Part shown: piece after piece, positions 1-9,924 of the stretch | Layout: the number at the start of each line of letters is the position of its first letter | How positions within the stretch are numbered: the first letter of the stretch is position 1 | Program-made: the position numbers and the translations under genes | Assembly (NCBI GenBank): GCA_900323505.1 | Contig: OOIN01000001.1 | Coordinates: 2,294,001 to 2,358,000 of the forward strand | DNA: 64,000 nucleotides | DNA from: Ustilago trichophora | Taxonomy: Eukaryota > Basidiomycota > Ustilaginomycetes > Ustilaginales > Ustilaginaceae | Direction: 5' to 3' | Notes under the pieces: model-generated | Databases searched by the model: none | What the model saw: the letters and a program-made list of their open reading frames with translations, nothing else | Told to the model about the DNA's origin: nothing

Positions 1-1788
1 AGAAGCATCGCGCACGACGAGGGCAAACTTGCTGTCTTCGTCGTGCTCAACGGTGTCCTCGAGCTGTTCAGCAGTGAAGACGGTGTAGAGACGGTCGAAT
101 GCGTTCTTGGCATCTGTGGTGGCGGACAGAGAGAGAGGCAGGAACATGAGCGGCATTCGCAGAAGCTGGAAGAGGGTCAGCGAGGGAAAGACGATGGCGG
201 GGTTGAGGTCGTGACCGGTAAGGCTGTAGATGACAAAAGCAAGCACAGCTGCAAGGATGGGCAAACTGAAGGCGATGGCGTTGTTGGCGGATCGGATGAT
301 GAGAATCTTGCGAATGCCGTTGAGCTCGTTCTTTCGGATGTCGTAGATGCGCTCGAGGAATTTGGACTCATGCGAGAAGGACTTGACGATACGCATGCCT
401 CCAAGCACCTCCTGGATGGTCTTTGCTCGGGAATCAGTCCACTTCATCGAGGCTCGTCGGATCGTGAAGAGCGCCTTCATTGCTTGCATCTGTAGTGGAG
501 TGGCAAGGACAAAGATGGCGAAACCGGCGAGTGCCGAAGGACCGAGCTGGGTGAGAAGGATGATGATGCAGACAATCATCTGGATGGGAGCAGCAAAGAC
601 GACCGAGAACCAGGCGGATGCAAAGTCGATACGACTGCAATCGGTCGAGATGTGGTTGATGAGCTTGCCACTGGATCGAGCCTTGCCGTTCATCTTCATG
701 GCGCGATCAAAGATGGCGGTGATGAGAGCAGCACGCGACTCGACACCGCACGACATGGATCGCCAGAAGAACTGATGAGTACCGAGAGACGAGATGATCT
801 GCATGAAGAAGAGGGCGAAAGAAAGACCGACACCGTGGCCGACGGGAGGACCAGGGATGCCCCTGGCGTGTGCCGCATAGAGTTCCTGAGCATACTTGAT
901 GATGGCCTTGAGCACGAGAGGAGAGGTGATGAGCGAAGCATCACCAACGATCTTGAAGGCGAGGCCGGACCAAAGCTTCCAGCCGAGCTGATCGTGCATG
1001 GCCCAGACGAGCGAAGGCTTCTTGTGTCCGGAAGGGTCCTTAGGCGCTTTGGGTGGCTTGGGCTGACCAGGCTTGGGAGGACCAGCAGGGGCAGCGGCAG
1101 GGGCAGGCTTGGGTGGGGCGCGCCACCTGGCTTCGCGCTGCTTTACGTTGCCACCCTTGGGGTTGAGAGTGGATCGGAGGGCCCAGGACGTGCGCCTCTT
1201 CCAACCAGGCTGGATCTCGCCAGAGACGAGCTTCTCGTTGTATTCCTTGGCCTCTCGAACGCGGCGTTCCCAATCGCGATTGAGCCGACCCCCAAGCTGT
1301 TTGGCGCTGAGGTCTTCCGAGAGGGCCCAGAGGTCAGTGGCTTCGAGTGGTCGCTGGTAACCGAGGACCATGATGGGGGTCATCCACTGGAAAAAGATAC
1401 GGTTGATGATGCTGGCATTGGCGAGAGGGATGAGGCGAGCATCATCAAGGCTGGGCGGTGGAGGTGCCGGAGGGTTCTTCGGGCGCCATACCTGATACCA
1501 TTTTTCTTTATACTTGCCTCCGACGAAGCTGCGAACGCCTGGATTGTATTCGTAGCCGGGCTTCTCGTCAGCGGCAGTGGAAAGCTGAGCAGCCTGCTCC
1601 TGCTCGCTGGAGGGAGCGGCACTTTTGGACGACTCGCTGTGACTTTCATCTTCTGTGTCTGCGGCGGCAATGTATGTTGTGGGCGAAGCATCAGGCGAAG
1701 ATGTCAGCTGGGCGGGGACAGTGGCGGTTGCAGCCTCGATGCGAGGCGCAGCGACTGCGGGCGCTGGGGTCGTTGAATCGGCTGTCAT
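1..1788 (-). CDS. Yor1-type ABC-C transporter, N-terminal part (cut by window edge)
   Basis: The frame is open from an ATG at 1788 to base 1, giving 596 codons of a protein whose family is usually about 1400-1500 residues, so the nucleotide-binding domains lie outside the window. After about 70 disordered residues comes a conserved block (GYEYNPGVRSF, then FFQWMTPIMVLGYQRPLEATDLW) typical of Yor1/MRP-like exporters. A Pro/Lys/Ala-rich linker follows, then the first membrane domain with helices such as LSFALFFMQIISSLG and the ABC-C signature stretch STDCSRIDFASAW. The last visible part (RMPLMFLPLSLSATTDAKNAFDRL) leads toward NBD1. Family knowledge predicts an ATP-driven efflux pump for lipophilic drugs or organic anions in the plasma membrane or vacuole. 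The substrate cannot be read from sequence. The 374-codon ORF on the opposite strand is an antisense shadow. Confidence 0.9.
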   Translation of the reverse strand, partial: MTADSTTPAPAVAAPRIEAATATVPAQLTSSPDASPTTYIAAADTEDESHSESSKSAAPSSEQEQAAQLSTAADEKPGYEYNPGVRSFVGGKYKEKWYQVWRPKNPPAPPPPSLDDARLIPLANASIINRIFFQWMTPIMVLGYQRPLEATDLWALSEDLSAKQLGGRLNRDWERRVREAKEYNEKLVSGEIQPGWKRRTSWALRSTLNPKGGNVKQREARWRAPPKPAPAAAPAGPPKPGQPKPPKAPKDPSGHKKPSLVWAMHDQLGWKLWSGLAFKIVGDASLITSPLVLKAIIKYAQELYAAHARGIPGPPVGHGVGLSFALFFMQIISSLGTHQFFWRSMSCGVESRAALITAIFDRAMKMNGKARSSGKLINHISTDCSRIDFASAWFSVVFAAPIQMIVCIIILLTQLGPSALAGFAIFVLATPLQMQAMKALFTIRRASMKWTDSRAKTIQEVLGGMRIVKSFSHESKFLERIYDIRKNELNGIRKILIIRSANNAIAFSLPILAAVLAFVIYSLTGHDLNPAIVFPSLTLFQLLRMPLMFLPLSLSATTDAKNAFDRLYTVFTAEQLEDTVEHDEDSKFALVVRDAS

Positions 1789-3398
1789 GACACAAGCGTT
1801 GTTGCCGGAAGATTGGTACAGCAACTGTTGTTATTATGGTGCGGATGCTGCTGATGACTGTGTCTTGATGGGTGCAGCTGCCGACCAAAATGATGATGGG
1901 AGGGAATGTTGTAGTGAGCAAAGGTCTTATTGCATGTCAACAAGCTCTCTGAGAGGATAAGATTGGTGTCGAGGGGGAGTGTCGCGAGGAAGGGTGACAG
2001 CAACAACGAAGCAAGAGCCTTATTTGTACGGTGGCAGACTGCTAGACGTCGCGACGCTGTGTTGAGCGATGATGGTGGAATCTACAACGTCTACGAGACA
2101 GTACTTGCATGGACCGGCAGAAGGGAAGAACGAGCGACAGTCGACTCAGCCAAAGAAAGCAGGAAAGCCGACGATATGAAGGTGTCGACAAGTCGAGAAA
2201 GCCGCGGGCCGGAAGCTAGAGATGACTATTGTTCGAAGATACGGCGCAGGAATATGGACGGAAGAAAGAAAACAAAAGAAAGAAGCAAGTGAAGGGAAGA
2301 AGTAGGAACGGAGAACGTATGGACAACGGCGACACAGGTGTGAGTGATACAGGAAGGATGAGGCGGCCTCAGCCAGGAGGTAGGAGAGGAATCGAGAGCA
2401 AAGTTGTGAGCTCGGGGAGAGGGTTACAGGCGTTTGACATGACAAAGAGAGAGCGCGAGAGAAAGGCGGCTCCAGAAAGGCACAACAGCAGACCGGTGAA
2501 GGATATTTGCAATAGCAGGGCGAAGTGGGAATCCCGCGGAGAAAGCGAGAAAAAAAAAAACAAAACGCTGAATACGCATCCTGCTGAACAAGCAACATCA
2601 CGTCCCCAAAGATCGATGCTCCTCGTCCTCCTGGCAATGCGTTTGTGCGTCCGCTTGGTTTCTCTTCTCAGATCATGAGGTTGTGATTCGATCTCTCGGT
2701 GTTTGCGTTTGAGATACGATGCGGTGCGAAGACGACTGAGGTGGACTTTGTAACCATGGGCAGAGGAAGTGGTGACCACATTTGGTACCTCGCTCTCCGG
2801 GATTCAGGCATGGCTACGCGGGTATCGTCAGGGAAGAGAGCTACTGTACGTCGGCTGGTCATGTGTGCATCCCTCGCCGGTGCTTCAGCAAGGAGAGGAC
2901 AACAAAATCGACACTTGGCCGTGGCATGAAAGCTCTCGCTGATCAAGCAACGACAACAACAATTGGCTTCGGCAATTCAAATTTTGCTCGCCTGGCCCTG
3001 CCATACCGATCGGTAAATACCAAAGATAAATAATAATAAAAATTAAAAAGCCTTTTTCTGGCCTTTGGATCAGCTCAGTTGAAAAAAACCGACACAAACT
3101 CAGCAGCAGAGACAACAAAACAGCAGCGGCGTCGAGTAGACGGCTAGCTATCTCAAAATTGTACAAATTTGTGCACCCTGGTCACCGCCACCGCCGGCTC
3201 CACACTTGATCTGGACTTTGCCTTAACGATTTCACCGCAGAATTGCTTACAGTAGCCTCTGAAGAATCTATCCTGTCTGCATACTGTACAGTACAATACG
3301 AAGCTCTCGATTTCGAAGCTGCACCAAATCCTCATCCAGACTTCCTTTGGACGAGTCTCAAAACCAAAGATGTGGGTTCAACGCTGTCCAGAACTGCG

Positions 3399-3461
<63 letters not shown>

Positions 3462-4717
3462 AGGCTGCCTTATATGAACTTTTCAAACCGGGAAAATTTA
3501 AATATCCGGATCACCCGACCTGTCAATGAGCCTGAGCTAGAGCCATTCTCTGCCGTCCACAAGGCTCTCGTATGCTCGAAAGTATGACAATCTCAACGTC
3601 CAATATGCCAAATGCAGTTGCTTCAGGTACAGTAGTTGCTTCTACACTCAAGATTGCTGGTGCCAACTGTTCGCTTGGCGTTGAGAGAATGCAGAGAACG
3701 TTGGGCCCGTCAATTTTTCGATTCCCGCATGCAGAGCTGCAGCGTGGAGTCCGCGGACCTCTCTCTATCTGCCAATCAGCGCGACGCTATTTCCGAGTTG
3801 TACTCAAGTCTGCCGTAGAGTGGAGCGCTCACACCTCTCTTCACTGCGTGTGCAACGCCTGTTCCGCTATTCTTTCGAAATCGTACAACTCAAGCAGCAA
3901 GCCAAATCTACTCGACTGTCACAATTCGTTCATGCGTGCACTCCCCAATTGGCACAATGGTCTCGGAGCATGCTCAAGCGAACAGGACACTGTATCATGC
4001 AGTGAATGTGACTCGACCGGCACACTTACTTCCTTTGTCAACGTTGATGGAGGCTTCATGTCTCAAGCTCACTACATCTCGTGAAGCTCTCCTCGATTTG
4101 CTCGAGATTTGAGAGCATTGGATAGTGGAGCGGAGTTGACATTTGTGGCGCTTAAAGGGGGCCTATGAGCGAGCGTGGTGCTGGGAATGGGCGTGGACAC
4201 TGTCAACGGAAGCCTCTCGTCCGACCGCAAAACGACACGCGCTTGCAACTTTGTCGTCGGATACCTATCTGGCATATCGGACACATGCCCCAGCGCCCGA
4301 GAAAAATAAGGCCCTTGTTAGCCCACTTCTCGTCTACACCTCATGCGAAAAAAAAAAAAAATTCAAAAATCTTTAAAGTGAAATGACGGCGTAACATGTT
4401 GACGCAATTTCGTGATCGACTGCATGTTACGCGTGGACCCTTTGAGCCGTCCGCAGGCGCAGCAGCGGCCAAAAGCTTGTCAAAAGCGCACAAACCTCCA
4501 CTTTCTTCCAACGCTCAGCCCACGAACGACACCAACCTCATCAACTATCCAACCGCATTTGACCTCCAACTAGCATCGTCTGCACTCAGCTCTTTTCCAA
4601 GTCGCACACATTATCAGCACCGCATCTGCTGAAGCGCTCACAGTTCCGCATTTGCAAGCTCAGCCCGACCTTTGCACTCCACAAGAACGGGCGACGTGTC
4701 TCCATCACATCGTAATC
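1789..4717. other. 2.9-kb divergent intergenic region (ABC transporter / NPL4)
   Basis: No gene is supported here. The 1800-2700 part is purine-rich on the plus strand, hence pyrimidine-rich in the sense of the ABC transporter. It holds overlapping low-complexity minus-strand ORFs of 136-163 codons that look like leader sequence. A 58-base T run lies at 3400-3457, followed by AT-richer sequence. A 170-codon plus ORF at 3572-4084 has no recognisable domain or signal peptide. The last 300 bases before NPL4 are the likely NPL4 promoter and leader. Confidence 0.6.
3400..3457. repeat. 58-base poly(T) tract
   Basis: An uninterrupted run of T between gaactgcgc and aaacaggctg. It is the longest homopolymer in the window. 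Its exact length is likely to vary between strains or to be uncertain in the assembly. Confidence 0.95.
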
Positions 4718-6913
4718 ATGATCGTCCGTGTGCGGTCCAAGGATGGCAACTTTCGCTTCGAGCTTCAACCCACAGACGATGCCTCCTTGCTGATCAGCAA
4801 GCTGCTCGAAACCACACCAAATGCAGACCCCAGCTCGCTCACCTTCTCCAACCAGCCAAGAGGTGGAGAGTTCGAGGCAAGTACACTCAGAGGTAACACT
4901 CTTGGAGAGCTAGGTATCGCTCACGGTCACCTTCTCTTCGCCGCCTACAAGGAAAGCACTGCTGCCGCAGAGTCATCGACTGCAGATGCTCTACCCTCCA
5001 GCTCGGCTCCAGAGCCCTCATCCGCATCATCAGCTTCTGCAGCCGCTTCGTCATCGCTGCAAGCATCCTCTGCCTCATCTCGTCCCAAGAAGCCATGGGA
5101 GAATGTCAAGGAACACGCCGTCGACACCTACTGGGAGGCACAGGAAGGCAAGATCACACGAAACAAGGACTCTCAATTCTGTCGCCATGGTCCTAAGGGC
5201 ATGTGCGACTACTGCATGCCGCTCGAGCCCTACGACTCAAAGTACCAATCCGAGAACGGCATCAAGCATCTCTCCTTCCACGCGTACCTGCGTAAGCAAG
5301 ACATTGCCACCAACAAGCCCAGCCAGTCCTTCATTCCTCCACTCGAGGAAGTCAACTACACGGTCAAGAAACCGTGCCCTTCCGGAAGTCACCCGAACTG
5401 GCCTGCAGGTATCTGCACCAAATGCCAGCCTTCCGCCATCACTCTTCAGCGGCAGCCGTATCGAATGGTCGACCACGTCGAGTTTGCACACCCAGATCTC
5501 ATTGAGAATATCCTTGCCTTCTGGCGCAGTACCGCCACTCAGCGATTCGGCTTCCTTCTCGGACGGTACGAGGCATACCCCGACGTTCCCATGGGTATCA
5601 AGGCTGTGGTCGAGGCCATCCACGAGCCGCCACAAGAGGGCGAACTCGACGGTCTGACGCTCGGCGTGCCGTGGGACGAGCAGCCCCGCATCGAAAAGCT
5701 AGCCAAGCTCTGCGGTCTTGAGTTTGTCGGCATGATCTACTCAGACTTGAGCCCTGCTGATCCCACTCACCAGGATCCGTCCATGGCCGGCAAAGTCGTC
5801 TGCAAGCGCCACAAGGACAGCTTCTTCCTGTCTGGAATCGAGACCATTTTCGCTGCTCAGCTTCAGCTCGGCAATCCCAACCCGTCTCGCTTCAGTTCTT
5901 CGGGTCGCTTCAACTCTAAGTTCGTCACATGCATCCTCAGCGGTACTGAGGAAGGTGCCATCGATGTGTCAGCGTACCAGATCAGCGAACAGGGCATGGG
6001 CATGGTCCAGGCCGACATGATTGAAGCCAGTGTCAATCCTAATATCATCCGCGTCAAGCCTAGCGAGGGCGAACGATACGTGCCAGAGGTCTTCTACCGT
6101 TACACCAACGAGTACAAGATCGACGTCAAGGAGAGCGCCAAACCCACCTTCCCAGTCGAGTACCTCATCGTCAACGCCACCCACGGTTTTCCCAACGCAC
6201 CTAATCCAACGTTCCTCAGCTCCAAGTTCCCCATCGAAAACCGGCCAGGCCTGCATGATCAGGATCTTACCATTGCACTCACTAGCATCGGAAAGGTTGT
6301 TGGTCACAAGGAGCTCTTCCCTATCGGCGATGGTACGGAAAGCACCAAGGGCAAGTCGCGCGCCGACGACGATCAGGTGCGTGAAAAGCTAGCCGGCGCT
6401 TTGAGCGACTGGCATCTGCTCGCCTTCCTCGACACCAGCGGCTTCCTCGACCAGGAGGATATGGCTGCCCTCTGCCGCCTTGCTACCACCCACGACTCGG
6501 GTGCTGCGCTTGATGCTCTTCTTCTCCGTCCCGGCTGGCAGACGCTCATGGCGCTCGCACGAGAGCACCTTCCGCAGTCGAGCAGCAGCGAGAACAAGGC
6601 CGCCGAGCCGGCCAAGGATCAATTCACCTACGATGGCGGCATGGACTCGGACGACGATGTTGGATTTGACGACGCCAACGAGGACTTCTACGACGATGGC
6701 GAGGGCGACGATGGTGATGATGATGTGCAAATCTCGCAAGTGCGTCGTGCGTCAGCCAGGAATGAGACGAGCGAAACGGATGCAGCCACGGCGGCAGCAA
6801 TCGCAGCAGCACAGGCAGAAGACGGTCCAGCCGGTGTCAAAGTTTGCTCCCACTGCACTTACCACAACGAGCCCAGTGCCTTTGACTGCGAAATCTGCGG
6901 TCTGCCCCTCTAA
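4718..6913 (+). CDS. NPL4: Npl4, Cdc48/p97 ubiquitin cofactor
   Basis: The protein has 731 residues, longer than the yeast and human proteins (about 580-610). Npl4 pairs with Ufd1 on the Cdc48 ATPase and feeds ubiquitylated substrates into its pore in ER-associated and nuclear protein degradation. An N-terminal UBX-like domain (from MIVRVRSKDGNFRFEL) is followed by an Ala/Ser-rich linker. Zinc-binding motifs come next, around residues 154-166 (CRHGPKGMCDYC) and 218-238 (CPSGSHPNWPAGICTKC). The MPN-like Npl4 core starts near 257 (HPDLIENILAFWRST). An acidic stretch precedes a C-terminal NZF finger (CSHCTYHNEPSAFDCEICG) that binds ubiquitin in animal homologues. The ATG at 4718 was chosen over an upstream in-frame ATG at 4652 because Npl4 proteins begin with this beta-grasp strand. 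No intron is evident. Confidence 0.96.
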   Translation: MIVRVRSKDGNFRFELQPTDDASLLISKLLETTPNADPSSLTFSNQPRGGEFEASTLRGNTLGELGIAHGHLLFAAYKESTAAAESSTADALPSSSAPEPSSASSASAAASSSLQASSASSRPKKPWENVKEHAVDTYWEAQEGKITRNKDSQFCRHGPKGMCDYCMPLEPYDSKYQSENGIKHLSFHAYLRKQDIATNKPSQSFIPPLEEVNYTVKKPCPSGSHPNWPAGICTKCQPSAITLQRQPYRMVDHVEFAHPDLIENILAFWRSTATQRFGFLLGRYEAYPDVPMGIKAVVEAIHEPPQEGELDGLTLGVPWDEQPRIEKLAKLCGLEFVGMIYSDLSPADPTHQDPSMAGKVVCKRHKDSFFLSGIETIFAAQLQLGNPNPSRFSSSGRFNSKFVTCILSGTEEGAIDVSAYQISEQGMGMVQADMIEASVNPNIIRVKPSEGERYVPEVFYRYTNEYKIDVKESAKPTFPVEYLIVNATHGFPNAPNPTFLSSKFPIENRPGLHDQDLTIALTSIGKVVGHKELFPIGDGTESTKGKSRADDDQVREKLAGALSDWHLLAFLDTSGFLDQEDMAALCRLATTHDSGAALDALLLRPGWQTLMALAREHLPQSSSSENKAAEPAKDQFTYDGGMDSDDDVGFDDANEDFYDDGEGDDGDDDVQISQVRRASARNETSETDAATAAAIAAAQAEDGPAGVKVCSHCTYHNEPSAFDCEICGLPL

Positions 6914-7355
6914 AAGACTAATCTGACGCAGACTTGATCTCATTTGCAACACATTGAACTTTCGCTGCTCTCGCGCTTTGTGCTGGTCATGTGCGGCGTG
7001 TGTTGTGCTCGAAGATGACAACGGGTCGACGGACGAGGTGAGTTGGCCCCCACCGCAAGTTCATTTGTGTGATTGGATGATCGAGGATCTCGCACAATTC
7101 ACAGCAATCGCGACTGTACGGAATGCCGGTCGGGGGGCGACTTCATCTCGATGCGTGGGTTCCTGGTGTGATCAAGCGCGACGCAGTTCAGTGGCTGCAT
7201 TGACGGTGGGGCGTGCTAGCCTTGTTGGTGCCCTTGCGCTGGGCGAACAGGCTCATCCTATATATAAAAAGGACTCGGGGATGAGATCCCACCTTCCTCT
7301 TCCCTTTTCTTTCCTAGCGCCTTTCCTACACCCTCACGCCAAATCTGCATCCACG
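6914..7355. other. Intergenic region with promoter of the secreted protein gene
   Basis: Contains the 3' end of NPL4 and the promoter of the following gene, including the TATA element at 7259-7270. A short pyrimidine-rich leader (cttcctcttcccttttctttcc) precedes the ATG. Nothing else was recognised. Confidence 0.6.
7259..7270 (+). promoter_or_regulatory. TATA box of the secreted cysteine protein gene
   Basis: TATATATAAAAA lies 86-97 bases upstream of the ATG at 7356, at the right spacing for a core promoter with a short leader. It is one of the strongest TATA elements in the window and suggests a regulated rather than constitutive gene. Confidence 0.6.
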
Positions 7356-8327
7356 ATGCAGCTCAACCACTCTTGGCTCGCCCTCTTGGGAGCTGTCTCC
7401 CTCAGCCTTCTTCCCATGGTCTCTGCTGAGACCCAAATGGCGAACCCCAATGAGGCGGTGATTCGTGACTTCAACGTTGTCCTGACCGATAATACCAAAC
7501 TCTACGATCTGTCCTGTTGCCAGGGTGTACCTGGTGAATTGCCTACCCTTGACGGCAGCTACCACTGCTTCCCTCACCAAGCTATGCAGATGGGTAATGC
7601 GCCAGGGTCGCGACGTGTGGGCATCCAGTATTGTCACCATCTTCCCGGAAAAACCCAGGCCGACGTCAAAAAACAATTCGAGGACGCCTGTAAAACTGCG
7701 ACTGGTGAAGTGCTGACTGTGGAGAAAGGGTTCTGCCCCCAGATCTGGCCCAACTACGACGACAAGTACAAGAAGCCTACTCCTCCTTCTCCCAATCCCG
7801 AGCCTAAGCCCGAGCCTAAGCCTGACCCTGCCCCCAACCAGGACGGTAGAAACACAAACGACAAGGAAGGCTTCAAGACGGAGGGAGTGTTCCACTACGC
7901 TCTGGTGGATTACGCCATCACTCGCAGCATCGCCTGCTGCAGGAAGAGCAACAAACCCATCGTTTATCCGGCCAAGTACAAGTGTGCCCAACGCAAGATG
8001 TCCAACACCGTCTTCCTCAAGCAGTGCGCCAAGATCCTCCCTACCATTACGAAGGCCAAGCAGGTCACGGGCGTTTCCATCATTGGCGAGGGCGGTGAGA
8101 TCGTCGATGATGCTACCAAGCAGCAGTGCAGCTCAATGTGGACCAACGCCGTCTCGTACACCTATGGCTTCTGTCAACTCGATTTCGACTTTGCTGCAGA
8201 TGAGGCGTCAAAGTCGTTCGGGGACGACTGCACGAACAAGGGCGGAGAGTTGAAGGAACCGCACAACGGCCTGTGCCTGTGGAATGTCGACGATGCTGCT
8301 GGTGACGGCGGTTCTTCCGAATCTTAA
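7356..8327 (+). CDS. Secreted protein with two related cysteine modules
   Basis: The protein has 323 residues and no family I recognise. It begins with a signal peptide (hydrophobic LALLGAVSLSLLPMVSA, cleavage likely after VSA). Module 1 runs to about residue 145. A Pro/Lys/Glu hinge (PNPEPKPEPKPDP) then leads to module 2, from about residue 165 to the end. Both modules start with a CC pair. Both end with C-x18-C-x14-C: YC...DAC...GFC in the first, FC...DDC...GLC in the second. The third Cys follows CC by 15 and 14 residues. Module 2 has an insertion carrying two more cysteines. No membrane anchor is visible. The ATG at 7356 starts the signal peptide and follows a TATA box. The architecture suggests a disulfide-stabilised apoplastic protein or effector, which is inference. 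Confidence 0.85.
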   Translation: MQLNHSWLALLGAVSLSLLPMVSAETQMANPNEAVIRDFNVVLTDNTKLYDLSCCQGVPGELPTLDGSYHCFPHQAMQMGNAPGSRRVGIQYCHHLPGKTQADVKKQFEDACKTATGEVLTVEKGFCPQIWPNYDDKYKKPTPPSPNPEPKPEPKPDPAPNQDGRNTNDKEGFKTEGVFHYALVDYAITRSIACCRKSNKPIVYPAKYKCAQRKMSNTVFLKQCAKILPTITKAKQVTGVSIIGEGGEIVDDATKQQCSSMWTNAVSYTYGFCQLDFDFAADEASKSFGDDCTNKGGELKEPHNGLCLWNVDDAAGDGGSSES

Positions 8328-8520
8328 GGTTGTATTACCACTTTTGGCTTCCTTTCCATGTCCATCTCTCTTTCTTGTTCGCTTTGTTCATCGTCTATAA
8401 CTTCAACGTCGTAGAATCGTTTCATCCCACCCTCTTCAGCCGTGGTTGTGTATGTGCATATATGCGAATTGGTATATCGAATGAGAAGATGAGCTGCATA
8501 AAACAAAAGACAAGACAGCA

Positions 8521-9621
8521 CTACGAAGTTGGAGCAACACGCACAGCGTTCGAACCGGTCGCCATGAACCTTGGCATCTTCCTTTCCTTGCCGCTGTTCC
8601 TTCCCCACGAGCCGCCCTGTGTCTCACCCTCGCCTTCATCCCTCCTGCTCCTCTTCTGAGGCCTCTCACCTTCATCCTTGCCGTCTCTCGCCTGCTTCCT
8701 CGCCTCGTTCTTGGGCGCGACGTATTTCCCATGCAACTTCTGCCTCTCCTTCTCCAACCCTGCGTTCTTGGCCTTGATCTTTTCCTGCCTGTTCTCGCTC
8801 TTGCCTCCACCTCCTGCTGTCAATTCAACATTGATCTTTCTCCCCTCGAGCATGGTATGGTGAAACTTGAGCGCCTTCCTTAGCGCCTCGCTGGACTTGA
8901 ACTCTACGAAAGCGCAACCCTTGGACTGAGGCTTGGTGGGGTCTTGAGCCTTGCCCTTGGCGATGGACTTTCGTTTGGACGCCGGCAAGTTTGCGAGCGC
9001 GTTAGGATCAGCTTTGCGCGTGAGCAATCGGACAGAGGGAACCTCGCCACATGCTTGGCCAAAGTGCTTTGAGATGTTGTCCGAGGTAGTGGTAAAGGCC
9101 ATGTTGCCGACAAAGAGGATGAACTTGCTCCCCTTAGCAGTAGTTGGGGCTGCAGCGGTGGTTGGGATTTCGGCTGCAACAGCTTCTTCGGCTGCTACTT
9201 CTCCATCATCACCGAAAGTGGTCTTCGTCGCATTTGGTGCAGGAGCGATCTTGGCCTTGGATGAAGACTTGCTCTTCTTGGGTTTAGCCTCTTCAGCGGT
9301 GTCCTTAGTCTTGCTGCTGGTGGCGGGGGCATCTTCGGAAACGATACCGGCCGCAGCCTCAGCAGCCAGCCTCTTGCGCTTGGCGCTTCGCTTTTCCTCC
9401 TTCACTGGTTTTGCTGGAGCTTCTTCATCTGCTGCAGTAGCTTTGGTAGATGTGGATGTCTTGGAGACCTCGGGCTTGCTAGGGGCAGCAACGACCTCCT
9501 TCTCCTCAGGAACGTCATCCGGAGTGGCGGGGTGGTCCTCGATAGCGCCAGCTTTGCCCTTCTTACCGGCCTTGAATTGAGCTGCCTTCTGCTGCTTTTT
9601 TGTGAGTTTTGCTTCCGCCAT
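8521..9621 (-). CDS. NOP6: Nop6-like nucleolar RRM protein
   Basis: The protein has 366 residues; yeast Nop6 has about 225. The N-terminus (MAEAKLTKKQQKAAQFKAGK) matches the Lys/Gln-rich start of Nop6. A long Ala/Lys/Glu-rich disordered region follows. One RRM begins near residue 166 (FILFVGNMAFTTT, RNP2) with RNP1 near 234-241 (KGCAFVEF). It is closed by the signature KINVELTAGGGG and a basic helix. The Arg/Lys-rich tail fits nucleolar localisation. Yeast Nop6 binds the 5' region of pre-rRNA and aids early 40S assembly. The same role here is inferred from domain order and the GGGG signature. The ATG has an upstream region shared with divergently transcribed TIM8. Confidence 0.85.
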   Translation of the reverse strand: MAEAKLTKKQQKAAQFKAGKKGKAGAIEDHPATPDDVPEEKEVVAAPSKPEVSKTSTSTKATAADEEAPAKPVKEEKRSAKRKRLAAEAAAGIVSEDAPATSSKTKDTAEEAKPKKSKSSSKAKIAPAPNATKTTFGDDGEVAAEEAVAAEIPTTAAAPTTAKGSKFILFVGNMAFTTTSDNISKHFGQACGEVPSVRLLTRKADPNALANLPASKRKSIAKGKAQDPTKPQSKGCAFVEFKSSEALRKALKFHHTMLEGRKINVELTAGGGGKSENRQEKIKAKNAGLEKERQKLHGKYVAPKNEARKQARDGKDEGERPQKRSRRDEGEGETQGGSWGRNSGKERKMPRFMATGSNAVRVAPTS

Positions 9622-9924
9622 GCTGAATAAATCGATATGAGAGATACGTTGAAGTTCGTTGTGGATGTGGGTATGCTAGGGAGAAAGTACAAAATTCAGG
9701 GTTCAAAAAAATCTGGAACTCGAAGAAGGTGCGTGGCTGCAGCTCGAGGCTAATTTGGGCCCACCGAACCTCCACGCGAAAGAAAGAGAATCAGCATGAC
9801 TAATCAAACAAATCCACGACAGCTAAGAAGATCCACATCGAAGCTTTCACCAAAAATCTCCACATGCTCATGCTCTCACCCTCCCATACTTCATCACCTC
9901 AACCACACTTATACATACTCCATC
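9622..9924. promoter_or_regulatory. Divergent promoter NOP6 / TIM8
   Basis: A 303-base gap separates the start codons of two oppositely transcribed genes, so it must hold both promoters. No TATA box or distinct operator was seen. Confidence 0.5.

Noticed and set aside
652..1776. 374-codon plus-strand ORF
   Set aside because: Exactly antisense to the ABC transporter, whose protein is clearly conserved; composition is a codon-bias shadow.
3572..4084. 170-codon plus-strand ORF with Cys-rich end
   Set aside because: No signal peptide, domain or coding-like codon pattern; upstream frame runs into the poly(T) tract.
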